Below, piece after piece: positions 46,332-55,860 of a DNA stretch of 64,000 nucleotides. The notes beneath the pieces are model-generated. The model saw only the letters and a program-made list of their open reading frames with translations, ran no database searches and was not told the DNA's origin. The stretch spans positions 1 through 64,000 of the forward strand of contig CAWKLQ010000010.1 of the NCBI GenBank assembly GCA_963850525.1. The letters run 5' to 3'. A program made the translations under genes and the position numbers. Numbering within the stretch: position 1 is the stretch's first letter; the number at the start of each line of letters is the position of its first letter. The stretch is from JAEMQF01 sp963850525. GTDB taxonomy: Bacteria; Pseudomonadota; Gammaproteobacteria; Burkholderiales; Burkholderiaceae_C.

Positions 46332-47219
46332 ATGCGCCGCGTCGCTATGATCGGGCGCACTTTCAGCGAGGGGATTCCCGTGAGCGGTTTGATCAGTCAT
46401 GTGAGTCGGGCTTGCAGCGTGATGGTCCTGGCGGCGCTGGGGTTGGTCGCGGCGGGGCTGCCCACGGCGGCGCACGCGCAGGACGCCGCTGGCCTGGCGA
46501 AGTGGCTTGCAGCAACGCATCGCAGCGCGAACAATGTTGCGCGCGACGGGTTTCGCCACCCCGTCGAATCGCTCGTGTTCTTTGGGGTGCGCGACGACAG
46601 CACGGTCGTCGAAATTCTGCCCGGCAGCGGCGGCTATTACATGGAAATTCTGGCGCCCTATCTGCGAGCCAAGGGGCGCTACATCGCGGCAAACCGTGAC
46701 GCGACGGCGCCGCCGCAGTACCTGGCCGACCATCAGAAGCTGCTCGCGCGGCTGCAGGCCGAGCCGGCGCTTTACGACAAGGTGGTCGTCACGCCATTCA
46801 ACGCCGACCAACACGAAGTCGCTGCACCGGGCAGCGCCGACTTCGTGCTGACGTTTCGCAACCTGCACAACTGGATCGAGCGCGGCGAGATCGACGGCGC
46901 GCTCGCGGCGTTCCACAAGGCGCTCAAACCCGGCGGTGTGCTGGGCGTGGTCGACCACCGCGGGCGCACCGACTCCTCGCAGGAGACGCAAATGAAATCG
47001 GGCTACGTGCGCGAAGACTACGCGATCGCGATCATCGAAAAGGCCGGCTTCAGGCTGGCCGGCGCGTCAAACGTGAACGCGAATCCAAAGGACACGAAGG
47101 ACCACCCCGAAGGCGTCTGGACCTTGCCGCCCACGTACCGACTGAAGGACCAGGATCGCGCGAGGTACCAGGCGATCGGCGAGAGCGATCGCTTCACGCT
47201 CAGGTTCGTGAAGCGCTGA
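46332..47219 (+). CDS. Predicted secreted methyltransferase
   Basis: A 295-residue protein. The N-terminus has a signal peptide ending near AAHAQD (about 45-50). The mature part is a class I methyltransferase-like fold with VVEILPGSGGYYMEILAPYL as motif I and the later LTFRNLHNWIERGE. It matches the COG4798 type, predicted periplasmic methyltransferases whose substrate is unknown. A GTG at 46380 is an alternative start just before the signal peptide. Confidence 0.8.
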   Translation: MRRVAMIGRTFSEGIPVSGLISHVSRACSVMVLAALGLVAAGLPTAAHAQDAAGLAKWLAATHRSANNVARDGFRHPVESLVFFGVRDDSTVVEILPGSGGYYMEILAPYLRAKGRYIAANRDATAPPQYLADHQKLLARLQAEPALYDKVVVTPFNADQHEVAAPGSADFVLTFRNLHNWIERGEIDGALAAFHKALKPGGVLGVVDHRGRTDSSQETQMKSGYVREDYAIAIIEKAGFRLAGASNVNANPKDTKDHPEGVWTLPPTYRLKDQDRARYQAIGESDRFTLRFVKR

Positions 47220-47325
47220 GGGAGTGCGCCACGCACCGCCCGTGGCTTGCGCCGCGTGCGCAACACCGCGCAGGGCAGACATCGATACCCCATCGGCAGC
47301 TGGACGCGGCGCCTAGAATCGCGTC

Positions 47326-47892
47326 ATGGCGCAGCCTCTTCGTGCCCCGATTCACTTGTTCGACTACCTCGCGATGGACGACGCGAGCGCGCTGCGCCAC
47401 GAGTACGTGGGTGGCCAGTTCTATGCGATGACAGGCGGCACGATGCGGCACAACCGCATCACCGGCAACGTATTCCGGCTGCTCGCGCAGCGCTTCGACG
47501 GCACGCCGTGCCAGGTGTTCGTCAACGACATGAAGCTGCACGTGCAGGCCGCCGACAGCGTGTATTACCCGGACGTATTCGTGCACTGCGGTTCAGGTGC
47601 GGCAGGCACCGTCAAGGTCGTGCACGACGCCGCGTGGGTCGTCGAAGTCTTGAGCGAGTCGACCGCTGAAATCGACCGCCGCGAGAAGCTCGTCGCCTAT
47701 CAGAAGCTGCCCGGCCTGCGTGCGTACTGGATCGTCAGCCAGGACGAGCAGCGTGTCGAGGTCCACGAGCGCGATGCATCCGGCCGGCAGCAGGCCGTCG
47801 CCTACACCGTGGGCGACTCCGTTCCCGCAGGCTGGGTTGGCGGCGACGCCATCACGCTTGCGCAGATCTACGCCGGCACCGACGTCGCCTGA
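47326..47892 (+). CDS. Uma2-family endonuclease-like protein
   Basis: A 188-residue protein with the DUF820/Uma2 restriction-endonuclease-like fold: LRHEYVGGQFYAMTGGTMRHNRI, then YYPDVFVHCG and WVVEVLSESTAEIDRREKLVAYQKLPGLRAYWIV (Asp, Glu and Lys of the presumed active site). The family is common in cyanobacteria and scattered elsewhere; its role is not established. Confidence 0.85.
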   Translation: MAQPLRAPIHLFDYLAMDDASALRHEYVGGQFYAMTGGTMRHNRITGNVFRLLAQRFDGTPCQVFVNDMKLHVQAADSVYYPDVFVHCGSGAAGTVKVVHDAAWVVEVLSESTAEIDRREKLVAYQKLPGLRAYWIVSQDEQRVEVHERDASGRQQAVAYTVGDSVPAGWVGGDAITLAQIYAGTDVA

Positions 47893-47931
47893 TGCGAAGC
47901 TCGCTCAATTGCATCGAATGAGGATGGGGCT

Positions 47932-49146
47932 TCAGCCGTGCAACCCGAAGATGGAAACCCCCGCGATCCCGAGGTAGGGCACGCCGCCCAGGTTGTGCGT
48001 TAGCCCCAGCGCGGGCGACTTCAACTGGCGCGGCCCGGCGCGTTGCAGCAGTTGGTTGTAGACCTCGTACGCCATGCGCAGGCCCGACGCGGCGATCGGG
48101 TGGCCGAAGCACTTCAGGCCGCCGTCGACCTGGCACGGTACGCCGCCCTTGCCGCTGCCGCCCTCGCGGTCAAAGAAACCGTCGAGGATGTCGCGCGGCG
48201 CCTGGCCGTCGGCGCTGATGCCCAGGTCTTCCATCGTCACGAGTTCCGTGATCGAAAAGCAGTCGTGCACTTCCATCAGGTCGAGTTGCTCGCGCGGCTG
48301 CGTGATGCCGGCTTCCGCGTAGGCGCGCTGCGCGGCCTTGCGCGTGGTGCGCACGTGGCTGCCGTCCCAGCCGCTCGTGCCGGTCTCGACGCCCGAAGCA
48401 ATCGACAACTGGATCGCCTTGATCGTCACCATGTCCTTGCGCCCGAGTGCGCGCGCGATTTCCGGCGTGGTGACGATCGCTGCCGCCGCGCCGTCGCTCA
48501 CGCCGCAGCAGTCGAACAGGCCCAGCGGCTCGGCGATCGTCGGTGCGTTCAATATCTGCTCCATCGTCACCGCCTTGCGCAAGTGCGCCTTCGGGCTGAG
48601 CGTGCCGTTCTGGTGGCTCTTCCACGAGACATGCGCCATCGCTCGTTTTAAATCTTCGCGGCTCATGGCGTGGCGCGCGCGGTAGCCGGCGGCGAGTTGC
48701 GCAAAGCCGCCGGCGGCTGAGCCATTGGGCATCCACAAGTCGTTGAACGTTCCCTTGTAAACCGCGGGCAGGCCGCCGTAGCCGGTGTCCTTGAGTTTTT
48801 CCGCGCCGATCGCCAGCGCGAAGTCGACGGCGCCGCTGGCGACCGCGTAGGCCGCGGCGCGCAGCACTTCGGTGCCGGTCGCGCACATGTTTTCCATGTG
48901 GCTCACGGCGATGCCGTCCAGCCGCAGCGCCATCGACGCGGGGATGGCAGAGTTGCCGATGCTGATCGCGTCGGTCGTCGAGCCGAACCAGGCGGCGTCG
49001 ATCTGCTTGCGCTCGATGCCGGCGTCGCGCAGCGCCTCTTCGAAGGCCTCGGCGAGCAGCTCGTTCGGGCCAGTGTCCCAGCGCTCGCCGAACTTCGAGC
49101 AGCCCATGCCGATGATCGCCACCTTGTCGCGAATTCCGCTGGCCAT
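47932..49146 (-). CDS. Thiolase-family protein (acetyl-CoA acetyltransferase-like)
   Basis: A 404-residue protein from the ATG at 49146 (MASGIRDKVAIIGMGCSKFG). The reactive cysteine is in ENMCATGTEVLRAAAYAVASG, with HDCFSITELVTMEDLG and the C-terminal GHPIAASGLRMAYEVY. It belongs to the SCP2/lipid-transfer-like thiolases, which usually pair with a DUF35/OB-fold protein. The gene upstream, with an OB-fold domain, ends where this begins. Confidence 0.88.
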   Translation of the reverse strand: MASGIRDKVAIIGMGCSKFGERWDTGPNELLAEAFEEALRDAGIERKQIDAAWFGSTTDAISIGNSAIPASMALRLDGIAVSHMENMCATGTEVLRAAAYAVASGAVDFALAIGAEKLKDTGYGGLPAVYKGTFNDLWMPNGSAAGGFAQLAAGYRARHAMSREDLKRAMAHVSWKSHQNGTLSPKAHLRKAVTMEQILNAPTIAEPLGLFDCCGVSDGAAAAIVTTPEIARALGRKDMVTIKAIQLSIASGVETGTSGWDGSHVRTTRKAAQRAYAEAGITQPREQLDLMEVHDCFSITELVTMEDLGISADGQAPRDILDGFFDREGGSGKGGVPCQVDGGLKCFGHPIAASGLRMAYEVYNQLLQRAGPRQLKSPALGLTHNLGGVPYLGIAGVSIFGLHG

Positions 49147-49147
49147 G

Positions 49148-50650
49148 TCAGCCCCCTGCCTTGATTGCGCCAATCGGCGTGGCTTTCCAGAAATAGCGCG
49201 GGTAGCCGCGCGTGCGGTCCACGTCTTTGATGCGGCAGACGATGCGCATGGGCATTCCCACTTCAGGGCCGCCCGGGCCGACGTCGACCATTTCCATCAG
49301 CACACGCGCACCGGAGGCGAATTGGATGAAACCGACGTAAAGCGGCGGGGCGAGGTGAAAAGTCGCCCAGTCGGCGGTGTAGGTGAGCACCTGCGCCGCC
49401 TCGTCCAGCAGCGGGTGCGGCGTGAACTGCGCGCGCGCTGCGTTGCACTCCGGGTTCAGGCAATACGGCAATTGCGGGAACTGCACCGTGCCGCACGCCG
49501 CGCAGCGCCCGGCGACGAAACCGGCGAGCTGGCCCGTCGAGCGGTATTGCTCCGTCATCGCCGTCTTCAGCGTCTTCTCGCCGCGCATTCCCCAGTCGGG
49601 CGAGATGTTGCCTTCGAATGCGGCCAGGCGCAGGTAAGCGTCGTGCACGCTGGCGTCGGCCAGCGCCCGGCGCACGCCCCTGGGCGTGCGCTCCAGTGCC
49701 TCGCCACGGGACGGCCGCGCCTGCGTGATCGCCTCCGTGGTGCGCAGCACCAGCACATCGGCACCCTGGCCGAAGCCACAAAGAACGATCACCTCGTTGG
49801 CGCCGGCGCGGCCCAGCACGTCGGCGAGCATCAGGCCGCCGTGCGTGGCGCCGGCGAAGCCGCAAGCGTCCAGCAGCGCGTCGGCCTCGGCCTGCGCGCG
49901 AACCCCGAGTTGTTTCGCGAGCGCCGCCGCGGCGCCCTTGAACGGCGTGGGGAAGATGAAATGGTCGACCGCTGCCGCGGCGACGCCGGCCGCTGCCAGC
50001 GCCTCGTTCACCGTGGCGGCAAGCAACTTCAGATAACCCTCGTCGCGAATCCAGCGTTCTTCCCACCAGTAGTCGAACGCCGAACCTTCGGCGCGAAAGT
50101 GATCGACGAACATGGCATGCCGGCTTGCGCTGGCGATGCGCTGCGCAAGCACGCGCTCGCTGCCCAGCGTGAACGCCGCAGCGCCAGCGCCTTGGCCGAT
50201 CTCCTGGGTGCTCGCTGGTCGGGCGCGCGGGCGATCCGCGGCGATCAGCAGCGCCGGCGCACGGCCTGCAACCAGCGCAGCGTCCAGCGCCGCGCACACG
50301 GCGCGGTGCGACGACGCGATGTCGAGCGTGCGCGCTGCCGGCGCGAGCGCGAGCGCGTCGGCGACGATCGCGCCGCATTGCAGCTCGGCGCAAGGCGGCG
50401 TCGCGCTGACGAAGGTCAAGCCTTGCAGCGTCGCCGCATGCCCGAGGGGCTGCCCCGCGAGGGCGTCGCGCGCCGCCTCCACGGCCATCGTCACGCTGTC
50501 TTCGTCCCAGCTGCAATGCGCGCGCTGCCCGGCGGCTTGGGCGCGCAGGCCAGGGGCCATCCAGCGGTGCGCGGCGGCGATGGCCGCGCGCTCGATGCGC
50601 AGCCGCGGCACATGCGCGCCGTAACCGGTGATGCCATAAGGCGTCGTCAT
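49148..50650 (-). CDS. HMG-CoA synthase-like / DUF35 OB-fold fusion
   Basis: A 500-residue fusion. The N-terminal about 330 residues resemble HMG-CoA synthase or beta-ketoacyl-ACP synthase III (ITGYGAHVPRLRIERAAI; presumed nucleophile in SSHRAVCAALDAALVAG). The C-terminal part has a zinc ribbon (GRCAACGTVQFPQLPYC then LNPEC) and an OB-fold (YVGFIQFASGARVLMEMVDV). It ends 1 bp before the thiolase start, so the two proteins probably act together on an acyl-CoA. Confidence 0.85.
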   Translation of the reverse strand: MTTPYGITGYGAHVPRLRIERAAIAAAHRWMAPGLRAQAAGQRAHCSWDEDSVTMAVEAARDALAGQPLGHAATLQGLTFVSATPPCAELQCGAIVADALALAPAARTLDIASSHRAVCAALDAALVAGRAPALLIAADRPRARPASTQEIGQGAGAAAFTLGSERVLAQRIASASRHAMFVDHFRAEGSAFDYWWEERWIRDEGYLKLLAATVNEALAAAGVAAAAVDHFIFPTPFKGAAAALAKQLGVRAQAEADALLDACGFAGATHGGLMLADVLGRAGANEVIVLCGFGQGADVLVLRTTEAITQARPSRGEALERTPRGVRRALADASVHDAYLRLAAFEGNISPDWGMRGEKTLKTAMTEQYRSTGQLAGFVAGRCAACGTVQFPQLPYCLNPECNAARAQFTPHPLLDEAAQVLTYTADWATFHLAPPLYVGFIQFASGARVLMEMVDVGPGGPEVGMPMRIVCRIKDVDRTRGYPRYFWKATPIGAIKAGG

Positions 50651-50796
50651 GCAGGGTTCCTCGGCAAGGGGGCTGAAACCGCCCGAGTGTCGCAGCAGAA
50701 GTGTCGATGCTGCTTCGAGATCAGATGAGCCTCGGATCGGCGTTCCGCGCCGCCAGGCGACCTATGATTCGCTACCCACCGCGAGGCACTGCACCC

Positions 50797-52179
50797 ATGA
50801 CTGCATCTGTCGCAAGCCGAGAACTCGAAACCCGCGAGCACGAACTGCGCAAGTCGCGTTTGGTGATGGTCGACGGCAACCTCACCGCGAACCTGGACAC
50901 GGTGCAGCGCGGCCTGAGCGCGCGCGCTTACCTGGGCGGCTACTGGGGCTTCGCCTCGGCGCCCCTTGGCGTTGGCGGCGCGAGCGGCGCGAATACCGCC
51001 AGTGCGCGCGAGCGAGTGCAGAGCCAGGCCCTCGCCAACGCGCGCGCGATGGCGAGTTTTGGCGCACGCACGTCTTTGCCGCTGCCTCAGGCGAATTACC
51101 AGGGCCGGCACGCCTTCGCCGGGCGCGCCGCATTGACGCCAGCCGAATGCAACGAGCGCCTCGCGGAACTGAACGCCCACTGCAAGCAGCGCTACCCCGG
51201 CCTGCGCTCCAGCCGCTTCATCATCGGCCAGGAGCACCACACCAAACAATTGCGCACTGACAACGGCGGCGACTCGCTCGCGAGCATCCAGCGCGCGCTG
51301 TGCATGATGGCGCTGTCGGGTGTCGACGCAAGCGGCGCGCCGATCGAAGTCGACGAAGTCGTGTCGTGCAAAGGCAATCTCGCCGACCTCGACTGGTCGC
51401 TCGACACGCTCGCGCCCTTGCTCGATCGTGTGCACGAGCACCTGCAGGCGAAGCGCAATGCGGTGGCCGCGCGCGGCGGCCAGGCGACGGTCGTGCTTGC
51501 GCCCGAGCTTGCGGGAATGCTCGCCCACGAAGCGATGGGCCACCCTTGTGAAGCCGACGCCGTGCTCGGCGGCGCAGTCACCGCGTCGCTGGTCGGCAAG
51601 CCGGTCGCGAGCGAGCTGGTGACGATGATCGACATCGCTCACACGTGGCGGGGGCAGGAGGCGATGATTCCGGTCTACGTGGACGACGAAGGAACGCCCG
51701 CGAGCGACGTCGTGATGATCGAGCGCGGCATCCTGACCAGCTTCATGCACAGCCGCGAAACCGCGGCGCGCCTGGACCAGGCGCCCACCGGCAACGCGCG
51801 CGCCTACAACCCCGACGACGAACCGCTGGTGCGCATGCGCAACACGGCGATCCTGCCGGGCAGCTCCAAGCTCGCGCAAATGATCGAAGGCGTCGACGAC
51901 GGCTACTTGCTCGTCAAAACCGGCAACGGCCAGGCCGACTCGACGACCGAATTCATGTTCGGCGTGACGCTCGCCTACGAGATCAAGGGCGGCAAACTCG
52001 GCCGCGCGGTGCGCAACACGACGTTGTCGGGCTCGGCGATCAAGGTGCTGCAAAGCGTCGACGCGGTAAGCGACGACATGCACTGGACTTGCTCGGGTTA
52101 CTGCGGCAAGAAGCAGCCGATGGTCGTCTCGATGGGTGGCCCGGCGCTGCGCGCGCGCGCCCACCTGGGCGGGGAATGA
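50797..52179 (+). CDS. TldD-family metallopeptidase
   Basis: A protein of about 460 residues. The HExxxH zinc motif is LAHEAMGHPCEAD, and the C-terminal region (MGGPALRARAHLGGE) fits TldD. The frame is open from 50701, and ATGs at 50764 and 50797 are alternatives. Compared with TldD the first helix seems shortened. It overlaps the PmbA-like gene by ATGA; TldD and PmbA/TldE act as a heterodimeric protease. Confidence 0.88.
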   Translation: MTASVASRELETREHELRKSRLVMVDGNLTANLDTVQRGLSARAYLGGYWGFASAPLGVGGASGANTASARERVQSQALANARAMASFGARTSLPLPQANYQGRHAFAGRAALTPAECNERLAELNAHCKQRYPGLRSSRFIIGQEHHTKQLRTDNGGDSLASIQRALCMMALSGVDASGAPIEVDEVVSCKGNLADLDWSLDTLAPLLDRVHEHLQAKRNAVAARGGQATVVLAPELAGMLAHEAMGHPCEADAVLGGAVTASLVGKPVASELVTMIDIAHTWRGQEAMIPVYVDDEGTPASDVVMIERGILTSFMHSRETAARLDQAPTGNARAYNPDDEPLVRMRNTAILPGSSKLAQMIEGVDDGYLLVKTGNGQADSTTEFMFGVTLAYEIKGGKLGRAVRNTTLSGSAIKVLQSVDAVSDDMHWTCSGYCGKKQPMVVSMGGPALRARAHLGGE

Positions 52180-53480
52180 CGCGCATGACGGCCGATCTGC
52201 AGAACACGGCAGAACGCGCGCTCGCGCTGATGCGCACGCAAGGCTTCGAGCACGCTCAGGTGAGCGTGAGCCGGCAGCGGCGCGCTGAGGTCAACGTCGC
52301 GCACAACGAGCCAAGCCTGCTGCGCAGCAATGAGGCGTTCAAGCTGCAACTGATGGGCTTGCTGGACGGCCGCCGCGCCGCCACCGAGGGCAGCGAGCTT
52401 GACGAGGCGAGCCTCGTTTCCAGCGTGCAGAGCTTGTGGCGCAGCGTCGCCTCGGCGCCGCAGGATGCGGCCAACGCCGTCTCCGCTGGCCAGCACGCGC
52501 GAATCGTGCGTGGCGCGTTAGAGGCCGACGTGGCGGTTCTGGCCGGCGCAATGGGCGAGCTGCTCGCCTGGCGCAAAACCGAAACGCCGACGATGATGAT
52601 CGAAGAAGCGCTTGCCGCGCACAACCACGTGCAGGTGCACACGCTCACGAGCGGCGGCAGCGACCTCGCCTGCGAACTCGGTTGGTTCGACGCGGCGGTG
52701 TTCGGCCTGGCGCGCGAGGGCGCGCAGAGCAGCTCGTTCAACTACGCAGGCGGCGCGTGCGATGCGCTCGGTGACAGCCCGGCCGGTGTGCCCTTTGTGC
52801 AGCGCTTCGGCATAGCCAAGCTCATGCGCTCGCTGACGCGCCAGGTGCACACGCAAGCGCTGGGCGAACGCTTTGTCGGCAGCGTCGTGCTCACGCCGCG
52901 CGCCGCGGCGGACCTGTTCGGCTGGTTGCTCGGGCAGTTGAGCGACCAAGCGCTGATCGACGCGAGCTCGGTGTACCGCAACGCCGTCGGCGAAGTCGCT
53001 GCGTCGCCGCTGCTGACGCTGCGCAGCCGCTTTGATGCGCCCGGCGTCGCCGGCCTGTCGGCAGACGCGTTCGTAACCGCGCCGGTCGAACTGCTCAGCG
53101 CAGGGCGCCTGAACTGCCTGACGCCTAGCCTTTACGGCAGTCGCAAGACCGGCTTGGCGCACGTGCCGGTGGCGGCGCAGGGGTGGGAGGTGCTGGCCGG
53201 CACGACGGCGCTCGATCAGATCATCGCCAGCGTCGCGCGCGGCGCGCTCGTCGACCGCCTGTCGATGGGCCGCCCGGCAGCGAACGGCGATTTCTCCGGC
53301 GTCATCAAGAACAGTTTCGCGATTCGCTCCGGCGAGGTCGGTGCGGCGCTCGCGGAGACCATGATTTCGGGCAACGTCGCGCAAATGCTGCGCGACGTGA
53401 GCGCGGTGAGCGCCGAGCGCATCGACAGCGGGTCGTGGGTGTTGCCGTGGCTGCGCGTGGACGGGCTGCACTTCTCCTGA
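52176..53480 (+). CDS. PmbA/TldE-family protein
   Basis: A 434-residue partner of the preceding TldD-like protease. It lacks the HExxxH motif, as TldE does. Characteristic segments are VGSVVLTPRAAADLFGWLLGQ and GRPAANGDFSGVIKNSFAIR. The ATG at 52176 overlaps the tldD stop; a second ATG follows at 52185. The pair is transcribed alone. Confidence 0.87.
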   Translation: MTRMTADLQNTAERALALMRTQGFEHAQVSVSRQRRAEVNVAHNEPSLLRSNEAFKLQLMGLLDGRRAATEGSELDEASLVSSVQSLWRSVASAPQDAANAVSAGQHARIVRGALEADVAVLAGAMGELLAWRKTETPTMMIEEALAAHNHVQVHTLTSGGSDLACELGWFDAAVFGLAREGAQSSSFNYAGGACDALGDSPAGVPFVQRFGIAKLMRSLTRQVHTQALGERFVGSVVLTPRAAADLFGWLLGQLSDQALIDASSVYRNAVGEVAASPLLTLRSRFDAPGVAGLSADAFVTAPVELLSAGRLNCLTPSLYGSRKTGLAHVPVAAQGWEVLAGTTALDQIIASVARGALVDRLSMGRPAANGDFSGVIKNSFAIRSGEVGAALAETMISGNVAQMLRDVSAVSAERIDSGSWVLPWLRVDGLHFS

Positions 53481-53502
53481 CGCCATTCGCGGCGATGCGG
53501 CG

Positions 53503-53838
53503 CTACGCCTGCCACACGCCGTAGCCGGCTTCGCGCAGGCCGATCGCGAGTTCCACTTCCATCTCGCGCGCGGCTTCGTAAGGCATGGGGTTGTAGACCT
53601 CGTACAGCTCGGGCATGAGGCGCAGGCCGTACTCCTGAACGAAACGGTTCGCCTGCACGCCGGCCTTGTGCCTGTCGAAGCGCGTATCCGGGTCCAGGCC
53701 CGTCATTCCCACGTAGACAAAAGGCTTGGCGAAGTGGTGATCCGGGTTCGCTTTGCGAAACGACGGCTCGTTCCAGACGCGGTCCGACAACTCGACGACG
53801 TAGACGTGATGGCGCTGGGGCGGCTTTCGTGCAGGCAT
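53503..53838 (-). CDS. GIY-YIG-like nuclease domain protein
   Basis: A 111-residue protein. HHVYVVELSDRVWNEPSFRK and PFVYVGMTGLDPDTRFDRHKAG resemble the first strands and helix of a GIY-YIG nuclease, with VYVV and YVG as the two tyrosine motifs and Arg and His following. The C-terminal YEAAREMEVELAIGLREAGY would give the acidic residue. The start at 53838 was chosen because it fits the domain. Confidence 0.65.
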   Translation of the reverse strand: MPARKPPQRHHVYVVELSDRVWNEPSFRKANPDHHFAKPFVYVGMTGLDPDTRFDRHKAGVQANRFVQEYGLRLMPELYEVYNPMPYEAAREMEVELAIGLREAGYGVWQA

Positions 53839-53955
53839 GGGGTTACCGATTGTCGATCGACGCGCGCGCTGCCACCGGGGTCTTGCCGTGCGCGTGCCCA
53901 CGCGAGCGCCGCGGACCCTGTATCGTGGCGCACCCGCATTCCAAGGAACTCGACG

Positions 53956-54808
53956 ATGAAGATCGCTTTTTTCGGCACCGGCCTGATGGGTACGGGCTTC
54001 GTGCGCCGCATGCGCGCCAACGGCTACGAAGTCAACGTCTGGAACCGCAGCCCGGCCAAAGCACTCGCGCTCCAAGCGCACGGCGCACGCGCATGCGCCG
54101 ACCCGGCGGCAGCGCTCGTGGGCGCCGAGCGCATTCACCTGTCGCTGTCGGACGACGCGTCGATCGACGCCGTGCTCGAGCCGCTCGCGCCCAAGATTGC
54201 GAAAGGCACGTGGATCGTCGACCACACGACGACCGCCGTCACGCCCACGGCAGAGCGTGTGGCGCGCTGGAACTTGCGGCGCTGCAGCTTCGTTCACGCG
54301 CCCGTCTTCATGGGCCCGAACAACGCGCAAGAGGGCACCGGCCTGATGCTCGTCTCGGGCGAAAAGGCGCGCCACGATACGCTGCTGCCGGCCCTGCAAA
54401 AAATGACCGGCAACGTGATCTACATGGGCGAAGCGCCCGGAGCGCGCCGCGGCGTTCAAGCTGCTCGGCAACCTCACGCTGATCGGCATTCTGGGCGTGC
54501 TGGGCGACGTGAACCGCCTCGCGCACGCGGTGGGCATTCCCACGGCGGAGGCGTTTTCGCTGTTCAAGCATTTCAATCCCGGCCAGTCCCTGCCGGCGCG
54601 CGCGGCGCGAATCGAAGCGGGCGAATTCACCTCGCCGCTGTTCGAAGTGGCGATGGCGCGCAAGGACGTCCGCCTGATGATCGAAGAAGCGCAGCGCGGC
54701 GGCGTGGACCTGTTCGTCATGCCGGGCGTGGCAGCGATGTTCGACGCGGCGATCGCACGCGGCGAGGGCGCGCTCGACTCGGCTGCTGCGGCGCGCATGC
54801 CGATCTGA
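53956..54808 (+). pseudogene. 3-hydroxyisobutyrate dehydrogenase-like oxidoreductase, frameshifted
   Basis: The ATG at 53956 begins MKIAFFGTGLMGTGFVRRMR with a Rossmann GxGxxG. Up to VIYMGEAP (about 160) the first frame fits the family. An extra G near 54439 then shifts the frame, and FKLLGNLTLIGILGVLGDVNRLAHA continues to the stop at 54808 with the NAD-binding and substrate domains otherwise normal. Removing one base restores about 283 residues, so this is either a very recent mutation or a sequencing error. Confidence 0.8.
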
Positions 54809-54824
54809 CAGAGGCGCGGCGATC

Positions 54825-55565
54825 ATGATCGAACACCATCTCGACATCACCACCGCCGATGGGGCGATGAACAGCTTCGTCGTCCGCCCGGAAGAAGGCG
54901 GGCCGTTCCCCGTCGTCCTGTTCTACATGGACGCCCCGGGCAAGCGCGAAGAGCTGCACGACATGGCGCGACGCATCGCCGCGGTGGGTTACTGCGTCGT
55001 CCTGCCCAACCTGTATTACCGGCGCTCGCGCGACTTCTACCTCAAGGAGCGCACCGAACCGGCGATGGCCGAGATGTTCGGCTTCATGAATTCGCTGAAC
55101 CCGGCCACCACGCAGTGCGACACGCGCGCGCTGTTGCAGTATGTTGACGCGCAGCCGCAGTGCGACGCCACGCGAATCGGTGCGGTCGGCTACTGCATGA
55201 GTGGGCCGTTCGTGATGTGGGCGGCAGCGGCTTTTCCGGAGCGCCTGCGGTGCATCGCGTCGATTCACGGCGTCATCCAGACCAGCGACACCCCCGACTC
55301 GCCGCACCGGGTCGTGAGCAAGATCCGCTGCGAGAGTTATTTCGCATGTGCGGAGACTGACAAGTGGGCCTCGCCCGCCGACATCCAGACGCTGCAGACT
55401 TCGCTGCAAGCCGCGGGAACAAAACACCGCGTCGAGTGGTACCCAGGGGTTGAACACGGCTTCGTGTTCCCGCAACGCGCCGGCATCTACAACCGCGCCG
55501 CTTCGGAGCGGCACTACGAGCGGCTGTTCAGCTTGTTCGAACGCACGCTGCGTCAAGGCGGCTGA
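54825..55565 (+). CDS. Dienelactone hydrolase family protein
   Basis: A 246-residue alpha/beta hydrolase. The nucleophile elbow is GAVGYCMSGPFV (Cys as nucleophile, typical of dienelactone hydrolases), with an acidic residue and His in GVEHGFVFPQRAG. It lies 16 bp after the dehydrogenase-like gene and may be co-transcribed with it. Confidence 0.88.
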   Translation: MIEHHLDITTADGAMNSFVVRPEEGGPFPVVLFYMDAPGKREELHDMARRIAAVGYCVVLPNLYYRRSRDFYLKERTEPAMAEMFGFMNSLNPATTQCDTRALLQYVDAQPQCDATRIGAVGYCMSGPFVMWAAAAFPERLRCIASIHGVIQTSDTPDSPHRVVSKIRCESYFACAETDKWASPADIQTLQTSLQAAGTKHRVEWYPGVEHGFVFPQRAGIYNRAASERHYERLFSLFERTLRQGG

Positions 55566-55860
55566 GAGGCTCGGCTGTCCAGCCATTGCACCAGTCTTGC
55601 GCAGTCGTTTCCAATTCAGGTATGAGCCTGGAGCGGTCTGAGATCGGCGGCGCGAAGCGAGTCGATCCGTTGTAGACCAAGTCAGTGTATTGGGGCCTGG
55701 GTTTTGATTTCAACATCGCTCGTCGAAGGCTGTGGGCATGTGGTCGAAGGGCTGGGCGGTGGGCAACGTGTACCCGCGTTGTCCACGGACCAGGCCGGCG
55801 CCGTTCAGGCGCTTCGTCCACATGTCCACAGCCTCCCGCACGCAGCCCCGTAGGGGGAAC

